Assembly (NCBI RefSeq): GCF_000802185.1
Contig: NZ_KN676113.1
Coordinates: forward strand, 840,581 to 904,580
Reading direction: 5' to 3'
Origin: Belnapia sp. F-4-1
GTDB taxonomy: Bacteria; Pseudomonadota; Alphaproteobacteria; Acetobacterales; Acetobacteraceae
Length of the DNA stretch: 64,000 nucleotides
Shown piece after piece: positions 59,309-64,000 of this stretch. The position numbers and the translations under genes were made by a program. The notes under the pieces were generated by a model. It was given only the letters and a program-made list of their open reading frames with translations, made no database searches and had not been told where the DNA came from. Positions within the stretch are counted from its first letter, which is position 1. The number at the start of each line of letters is the position of its first letter.

Positions 59309-59518
59309 ATGGCGCAGGACCAGGACAGGCTGATGCCGGACGAGCCGGTTAAGCCGGCGGACGAGAAGGTGAAGGCCCGGGTGCCGGGCTTCGCCGAGGG
59401 CGGGCCGACCGACTATGACCCGAACGCCACCAATGACGGCGCCATGGGCGGCGGCGGGGTTGGTGGCGCGGGCGGCGTGACCGGCGGCGCCAGCGGCCGG
59501 AGCAACCAGAAACCTTGA
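59309..59518 (+). CDS. Small Gly-rich hypothetical protein
   Basis: A 69-residue protein: a charged N-terminal half (DEPVKPADEKVKARVPGF) and a low-complexity Gly/Ala/Asn C-terminus. GGAGG lies 8-9 bases before the ATG. It has no signal or membrane segment and is probably disordered. Its TGA stop overlaps the start of the esterase-like gene by 1 base (TGATG), so it probably drives translation of that gene. Family not recognised. Confidence 0.65.
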   Translation: MAQDQDRLMPDEPVKPADEKVKARVPGFAEGGPTDYDPNATNDGAMGGGGVGGAGGVTGGASGRSNQKP

Positions 59519-60801
59519 TGCTGGATGCCGAAGCCCTGCGCGCGGCGGCGGCGCCCCTGCCGCCGCTCGAGGATGCCGGCTTCGGCGCCTGCATCGACGG
59601 CTTCGCCGCAGCGCGCGTGGTGCTGCTCGGCGAGGCGACGCATGGCAGCAGCGAGTTCTACCGCGCTCGCGCCGCCATCACCCGCCGCCTGGTCGAGCGG
59701 CACGGCTTCACCATTGTCGCCGTCGAGGCCGACTGGCCCGATGCGGCACAGCTCGACCGCTGGGTGCGGGACCTGCCGGCCCCGCCGGCGGACGGGCCGG
59801 CCTTCGCCCGCTTCCCCAGCTGGATGTGGCGCAATGCGGAGGTCCGGGACTTCGCCGCCTGGCTCCGCCGCCACAACACCGGGCTGGCACCGGAGGCGCG
59901 CGTGGCCTTCCGCGGCCTCGACATCTACTCGCTCGGCGGCTCCATCGAGGCGGTGCTGGCCTATCTCGACCTGCACGACCCGGAGGCGGCACGGGCGGCA
60001 CGGCGGCGCTATGGCTGCCTCAGCCCCTGGCAGGCCGAGCCCGAGGATTACGGCCGGGCGATCCTCTTCAGCGACCGCGACCCCTGCGAGCCGGCTGTCC
60101 TCGCCCAGCTCAACGCGCTGCTCGAGGAACGGCTCGGCCGGGACGACCCCGAGGCGCTGTTCGATGCGCAGCAGAATGCCCACGTCGTGCGCGCCGCCGA
60201 GCAATACTACCGGCTGATGTACCGCAGCGGCACCGAGAGCTGGAACCTGCGCGACCGGCACATGTTCGAGACGCTCCGCGTGCTGCTCGACCATGGCGGG
60301 CCGGGGGCGAAGGCCGTGGTCTGGGCGCATAACAGCCATATCGGCAACGCCGCCGCGACCGAGATGGGCTGGCAGGGCGAGTTCAACATCGGCGAGCTTT
60401 GCCGCACCGCCTTTGGCGCGGAAGCGGCGCTGATCGGCTTCGGCACGGATCGCGGCACCGTCGCCGCGGCCGATGACTGGGGCGGGCCGATGCGGGTGAA
60501 GCCGGTGCGCCCCGCCCTCTCCGGAAGCCACGAGGCTCGAATGCGCGAGGCCGGGCTGCCGCCGCGGGCGCTGCTCGACCTGCGCCAGCCCCGCCTGCGC
60601 GAGGCGCTGCGCGAGCCGCGGCTGGAACGGGCGATCGGCGTGATCTACCGTCCGGAGACGGAGCGGCGCAGCCACTACTTCCAGGCGGTGCTGCCGGACC
60701 AGTTCGACGGCTTCCTCTGGTTCGAGGAAACAAGCGCCGTGCAGCCGCTGTCTCTGGCATCGGAAGCCGGGGCGGCGGAGACCTATCCCTTTGGCATGTG
60801 A
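59518..60801 (+). CDS. Erythromycin esterase-like family protein
   Basis: A 427-residue protein of the EreA/EreB and succinoglycan-biosynthesis-associated family. LLGEATHGSSEFYRARA carries the catalytic-type Glu-His pair, AVEADWPDA follows, and WNLRDRHM and VVWAHNSHIGNA are later family motifs. Chromosomal members of this family are widespread and rarely shown to hydrolyse macrolides, so resistance should not be assumed. ATG at 59518 overlaps the previous stop. Cytoplasmic, no signal peptide. Confidence 0.85.
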   Translation: MLDAEALRAAAAPLPPLEDAGFGACIDGFAAARVVLLGEATHGSSEFYRARAAITRRLVERHGFTIVAVEADWPDAAQLDRWVRDLPAPPADGPAFARFPSWMWRNAEVRDFAAWLRRHNTGLAPEARVAFRGLDIYSLGGSIEAVLAYLDLHDPEAARAARRRYGCLSPWQAEPEDYGRAILFSDRDPCEPAVLAQLNALLEERLGRDDPEALFDAQQNAHVVRAAEQYYRLMYRSGTESWNLRDRHMFETLRVLLDHGGPGAKAVVWAHNSHIGNAAATEMGWQGEFNIGELCRTAFGAEAALIGFGTDRGTVAAADDWGGPMRVKPVRPALSGSHEARMREAGLPPRALLDLRQPRLREALREPRLERAIGVIYRPETERRSHYFQAVLPDQFDGFLWFEETSAVQPLSLASEAGAAETYPFGM

Positions 60802-60813
60802 GAGGCACCGGAC

Positions 60814-61095
60814 ATGGTTGGCGTGACGGAGCCGATGCAGGCGCTGCTGCGAGACCTGGCGCTTTCGGTCGCCGGGCATCGCAAGCCGCTGGACGAGTTG
60901 CCGGCGCGGCAGCAGGAAATGCTGCGGGCCATGGACGCGGTGCAGCGCCAGTTCTTCATGGAGGAATTGGCAAAGGCGCGTGCCGAGGCGGGGCGCGGCC
61001 GCTTCCGGGCCTCGCTCGAGCGCTGGCAAGCCCGGCGGGAGGCCGCGGCCGGCCCGGACGCGGCTTCCGCGAGAGAGGCGGCACCGTCATCCTGA
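60814..61095 (+). CDS. Small helical hypothetical protein
   Basis: A 93-residue soluble protein, predicted almost all helix: LLRDLALSVAGHRKPLDELPARQQEMLRAM, then FFMEELAKARAEAGRGRF, then a basic Ala-rich tail. It starts 12 bases after the esterase-like gene, with GAGAGG upstream, so it is likely the last gene of that short operon. Family not recognised. Confidence 0.55.
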   Translation: MVGVTEPMQALLRDLALSVAGHRKPLDELPARQQEMLRAMDAVQRQFFMEELAKARAEAGRGRFRASLERWQARREAAAGPDAASAREAAPSS

Positions 61096-61131
61096 ACTCG
61101 TGCGGAGGCCTGCCACCGCCGGTGCCGGGGC

Positions 61132-61809
61132 TCAGCCTGGCAGGGCGATGATGGACCCTGCGATCCCGGCCAGCGACTCCGCCTGGAGGTCGGGCGGCGT
61201 CAGGATGGAGGGATAGGGCCGCCCACGGGCGACGAAACCGGCCATCAGCCCGGCTGCCTTGGCACCGTTCGTGTCCCAGGGATGGGTCGCAACCAGCATC
61301 AGCCGCGCCGGATCAGTGCCGGCGCGTTCGGCCGCGCCGAGATAGACCTCGCGCCGCGGCTTGCTGAGGCCGATCTCGGCGGTGGTGACGACCTGGCTGA
61401 ACCGGTCCCGCAGCCCGGCGCCGCTGAGCAGCGCCTCCGTCGCCTCCGCCCCGCCATTGCTGAGCGCGACCAGGGTCAGCCCGGCATCGGCGAGGCGCGT
61501 CACGGCTTCGGCTGCGTCGCCATGCGGCGGCAGGCTGCCCATGCCGTCGAGCACCGCCGCCTTCTTCGCCGCCGGAGCGCTGCGGCCGTGCCGGGCGAGC
61601 AGGTCATCAAGATTGGCCTCCATCACCGCCCGCAGCGGCTGGAAGGCGCCGATGGCGGCGAGCGAGAAGCTGTCGCGCAGGCTGGCGGCGAACCAGCCCT
61701 GCAGCAGGGCGCGCGGCAGGCCCATCGCCTCCAACCCGGCGCCGAGCGGCTCGATCGGGAAGAGGGTCTCGATAACGTCGAAGGCGATGGCGGCGGGGCG
61801 AGCGGGCAT
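61132..61809 (-). CDS. HAD-superfamily hydrolase, haloacid dehalogenase type II-like
   Basis: A 225-residue HAD protein. Nucleophile Asp11 in IAFDVIETLF (dehalogenases usually read FDVxGTLF, so Gly is Glu here), motif II LSNGG, motif III Lys in LSKPRREVY, and motif IV VATHPWDTNGAKAAG. The order and spacing fit L-2-haloacid dehalogenases and related phosphatases. True dehalogenation is not proven by these motifs. It is a single gene between the small-gene operon and the acyl-CoA genes. Confidence 0.85.
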   Translation of the reverse strand: MPARPAAIAFDVIETLFPIEPLGAGLEAMGLPRALLQGWFAASLRDSFSLAAIGAFQPLRAVMEANLDDLLARHGRSAPAAKKAAVLDGMGSLPPHGDAAEAVTRLADAGLTLVALSNGGAEATEALLSGAGLRDRFSQVVTTAEIGLSKPRREVYLGAAERAGTDPARLMLVATHPWDTNGAKAAGLMAGFVARGRPYPSILTPPDLQAESLAGIAGSIIALPG

Positions 61810-61863
61810 GGCGGCTTCCCTTCTCTTTCCCGCAGCAACGCCGCGGGGAAGAGGGGGACGCGT

Positions 61864-63033
61864 TCAGCCGGGCAGGCCGAGCACGTTCTTCGACAGGATG
61901 TTCCGCTGGATCTCGTTCGAGCCGCCGTAGATCGTGGCCGGCCGGGCCTGGATGAACAGGCCGCCGATGTTGAGGTCGCGGTTGCCCTCCATCGGCTCCA
62001 GCAGGCCGGCATTCTCGCCACCGATCTCGAGCATGGTGTCGGTGATCGCCTGGAACAGCTCGGTCTGCAGGATCTTCAGCATGGAGACGTCGGGGCCGAG
62101 GCTTTCGCCGCGCTTCAGCTTCTCGACGAAGGTGCCGTAAAGCGCCTTCAGGTCTTCGAACTCCAGGCGGAGGCGGGCATAGCGGTCCTGGAACTCGGCA
62201 TCTTCCCAGATGCCCATGCGCTCGGCGAGGAGCTTGAGGCGCGAGAGGGCGTAGCCGGACTGGCGCGGCGAGCCGAGGAAGATGCGCTCGAAGCCGAGCA
62301 ACGCCTTCGCCATGTCCCAGCCCTTGTTGAGCTGGCCGACCAGGTTCTCCTTCGGCACGCGGACATTGTCGAAGAAGACCTCGCAGAACTCGTCATGCAT
62401 CTCGAGGTTGATGATCGGCCGGACGGTGATGCCGGGCGTCTTCATGTCGACGAGGAGGAAGGAGATGCCCTCCTGCTTCTTCGCCTGGCGGTCGGTGCGG
62501 ACGAGGAGGAAGATCCAGTTGGCGTCGGTCGCCAGCGTGGTCCAGATCTTCTGGCCGTTGACCACATACTCGTCGCCGTCGAGCACCGCCTCGGTGCGCA
62601 GCGCCGCGAGGTCGGAGCCGGCATTGGGCTCGGAATAGCCCTGGCACCAGATATGCTCGCCGGTCAGGATCTTCGGCAGGAAGCGCTGCTTCTGCTCCTC
62701 CGTCCCGTACTTGATGACGAGCGGGCCGAGCATGACGATGCCGTGGTCGTTGGTCCGCGCCACGCCGTAGCGCTCGTATTCCTCGGTGAGGATGATCTGC
62801 TTCGCGGGCGAGAGGCCGAGGCCGCCATGCTCCTTCGGCCAGCCCGGGCAGAGCCAGCCGCGCTCGGCGAGCTTCATGTACCAGGGGCGGTTCTCGTCCC
62901 AGTGCAGGCGCTTCGGCGGGTTGCGCAGGTCGTCGGGGTAGTTCTCGTGCAGGAAGGCGCGAACCACCTGGCGGAAATGCTCGTCGTCGAGCGCGTCGAG
63001 CTCGGCCGGGGCGGGGATGCGGATGGCGTCCAT
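61864..63033 (-). CDS. Acyl-CoA dehydrogenase
   Basis: A 389-residue acyl-CoA dehydrogenase. QGYSEPNAGSDLAALRTEA contacts FAD and substrate, RVPKENLVGQLNKGWDMAK is typical of mid-domain, and the C-terminus has GGSNEIQRNILSKNVLGLPG. It oxidises an acyl-CoA to the 2-enoyl-CoA with FAD, passing electrons to ETF. It follows the enoyl-CoA hydratase by 4 bases, and a second acyl-CoA dehydrogenase lies upstream. Such dehydrogenase pairs can form heteromeric enzymes for steroid or branched acyl chains. Confidence 0.93.
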   Translation of the reverse strand: MDAIRIPAPAELDALDDEHFRQVVRAFLHENYPDDLRNPPKRLHWDENRPWYMKLAERGWLCPGWPKEHGGLGLSPAKQIILTEEYERYGVARTNDHGIVMLGPLVIKYGTEEQKQRFLPKILTGEHIWCQGYSEPNAGSDLAALRTEAVLDGDEYVVNGQKIWTTLATDANWIFLLVRTDRQAKKQEGISFLLVDMKTPGITVRPIINLEMHDEFCEVFFDNVRVPKENLVGQLNKGWDMAKALLGFERIFLGSPRQSGYALSRLKLLAERMGIWEDAEFQDRYARLRLEFEDLKALYGTFVEKLKRGESLGPDVSMLKILQTELFQAITDTMLEIGGENAGLLEPMEGNRDLNIGGLFIQARPATIYGGSNEIQRNILSKNVLGLPG

Positions 63034-63037
63034 CGGC

Positions 63038-63811
63038 TCAGTCTCCCTTGAAGGCGGGCGTGCGCTTGCCGAGGAAGGCAGCGCGGCCTTCGGCGAAATC
63101 CTTGGTGAGGAAGAGCGTCGACTGGAAGTGGCGCTCCTGTTCCAGCGCGCGGTCGAGGCCCTCGCCGAGCATCTGCTTGGTCAATGCCATCGGCGCGGGG
63201 GCCTGCTCGGCGAGGAAGCGGGCCTTCTCCATGGCGGTCGCCAGGGCATGGCCCTTGGGGACGACATGGTCGACGAGGCCGATGCGCTCGGCCTCCGTCG
63301 CCGTCATCTGGTTGTGGTAGAGCAGGATCTGCCGGGCCTTCCCCTGGCCGACGCGGAGCGGCAGGGTGTGGGGCAGGCCGAGATCGGCCATCAGACCGAT
63401 CTTGCCGAAGCCGGCGGCGAGGCGGGCATCCTCGGCGGCCACCACGGTGTCGGAGGCGCAGGCGATGGAGAGGCCGGCGCCGACGCAGTAGCCTTCGATG
63501 GCGGCGACGACGGGGACGCTGCCGAGGACCATCAGCCGGATCAGCTCATGCGAGAGGCGCATGCGCTCGCGGCCTTCCATGGCCGAGTTCACGTCCATCC
63601 CGGAGATGTCGCCGCCGGAGCAGAAATGCCCACCGGCGCCGGTGACGACGATGGCGCGCGTGGCCTTGTCGCCCTGGGCGGCGCGGAGCGCATCGATCAT
63701 CTGCACGCGGAGCGGCATGGCGAGGGCGTTGCGGCGGGCGGGCTGGTCGAGCGTCAGGATGAGGACGCCGCCCTCGCGCTCGGAGACGATGCGGGCGATG
63801 GTCTCGCTCAT
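63038..63811 (-). CDS. Enoyl-CoA hydratase/isomerase family protein
   Basis: A 257-residue crotonase-fold protein. Oxyanion-hole segments are GAGGHFCSGGDISGMD and EGYCVGAGLSIACASD. The usual second catalytic Glu region reads FGKIGLMADLGLPHTLP, so one Glu is missing at that place and activity could be isomerase-like rather than hydratase. ATG at 63811 overlaps the stop of the upstream acyl-CoA dehydrogenase by 4 bases. The open frame continues to 63958, but that is shadow of the next gene. Confidence 0.9.
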   Translation of the reverse strand: MSETIARIVSEREGGVLILTLDQPARRNALAMPLRVQMIDALRAAQGDKATRAIVVTGAGGHFCSGGDISGMDVNSAMEGRERMRLSHELIRLMVLGSVPVVAAIEGYCVGAGLSIACASDTVVAAEDARLAAGFGKIGLMADLGLPHTLPLRVGQGKARQILLYHNQMTATEAERIGLVDHVVPKGHALATAMEKARFLAEQAPAPMALTKQMLGEGLDRALEQERHFQSTLFLTKDFAEGRAAFLGKRTPAFKGD

Positions 63812-64000
63812 TCCTCGATCTCCGGGCTCGTGGCCATGAAGCGGCGGCGATGCAGCGCGGCGCTGCCGTAGAGGTTGGCCATCACCATCGCCTTCCGCAG
63901 GTAGAGGCCGACATCGTACTGGTCGGTGTAGCCGATGCCGCCATGCAGCTGGATGCATTCGCGCGTCACCAGCATGGACGAAGAGGCGGCGCGGGCCTTG
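63808..64000 (-). CDS. Acyl-CoA dehydrogenase (C-terminal part, cut by window edge)
   Basis: The last 63 residues of a leftward gene that begins beyond the right edge. IQLHGGIGYTDQYDVGLYLRKAM is the conserved C-terminal acyl-CoA dehydrogenase helix that contacts FAD of the partner subunit. It ends ATSPEIEE and its TGA overlaps the hydratase start. First visible gene of the fatty-acyl or steroid side-chain degradation-like operon. Confidence 0.88.
   Translation of the reverse strand, partial: KARAASSSMLVTRECIQLHGGIGYTDQYDVGLYLRKAMVMANLYGSAALHRRRFMATSPEIEE

Noticed and set aside
59518-60801. Reading the esterase-like gene as a macrolide-resistance gene
   Set aside because: Family membership alone does not show resistance; most chromosomal members have other or unknown roles.
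61827-61850. TTCCCGC ... GCGGGGAA after the acyl-CoA dehydrogenase gene
   Set aside because: Needs a bulged base and has no T-run; below the level for a terminator call.
1-64000. CRISPR arrays, tRNA/rRNA genes, transposases, integrase-attachment sites
   Set aside because: Looked for on both strands by eye; no repeats of the right kind, cloverleaf sequences or transposase motifs were found.

Overview
The window is very G+C-rich, has no rRNA, tRNA, CRISPR array or insertion sequence that I can see, and reads as ordinary, densely packed chromosome. The gene content suggests an alphaproteobacterium, most likely an Acetobacteraceae member of the Roseomonas type. The reasons are many stand-alone Bug/TctC solute-binding proteins, a DmsABC-like SoeABC enzyme, a KaiA-less kaiBC locus with an HWE kinase, and the aroE-coaE-dnaQ housekeeping group. 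This is inference from gene families, not a database match.

Layout. 1-6.3 kb: edge of a TctC gene, two overlapping short-chain dehydrogenases, a polysaccharide deacetylase, a family 5 solute-binding protein, then pdxA-pdxJ for vitamin B6, and a 50-residue membrane protein behind a sigma-54-like promoter. 6.3-11 kb: bacterial haemoglobin, a short Hsp70-like ATPase, a receiver gene and an OmpR-type regulator that overlap on opposite strands, and a TctC gene. 11.1-14.6 kb: kaiC-kaiB-HWE histidine kinase operon, transcribed leftward with overlapping genes. 14.9-19 kb: thioesterase, RraA-like protein, and an overlapping gnd-gntK-glycosyltransferase set. 19-24.4 kb: a 960-residue fusion of the three subunits of an HcnABC/hydroxyproline-dehydrogenase-type enzyme, divergent from a DapA-family gene, an amino-acid-type binding protein and one permease. 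24.4-28.4 kb: secreted protein with five repeats, secreted EF-hand protein, and a family 5 binding protein. 28.4-34.5 kb: HxlR regulator divergent from a PRISE-type enone reductase, then soeCBA. 34.6-45 kb: aldolase, two dehydrogenases, dnaQ, rlpA, coaE, aroE, MFS/AraC pair, DUF1796 protein and a second MFS. 45-49.3 kb: small membrane protein, orphan D12 adenine methyltransferase, lpdA, and an MHS-type transporter. 49.4-52.4 kb: three tandem TctC paralogues. 52.4-56.4 kb: GFA protein and a type III polyketide synthase/methyltransferase/flavoprotein operon. 56.5-61 kb: radical SAM plus UdgX DNA-repair pair, small genes and an erythromycin-esterase-like gene. 61-64 kb: HAD hydrolase and an acyl-CoA dehydrogenase/enoyl-CoA hydratase operon running off the right edge.

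Most interesting systems: (1) the KaiC-KaiB-kinase operon without KaiA, a candidate hourglass timer, with conserved Ser-Ser phosphosites and a coiled-coil tail; (2) the radical SAM/DUF4130-UdgX repair pair, whose joint chemistry is, as far as I know, undescribed; (3) the single-polypeptide HcnABC-like dehydrogenase beside a DapA-family lyase; (4) the type III PKS trio; (5) a five-repeat secreted protein co-translated with an EF-hand protein. Functions are family-level calls from reading the sequence; no searches were run.
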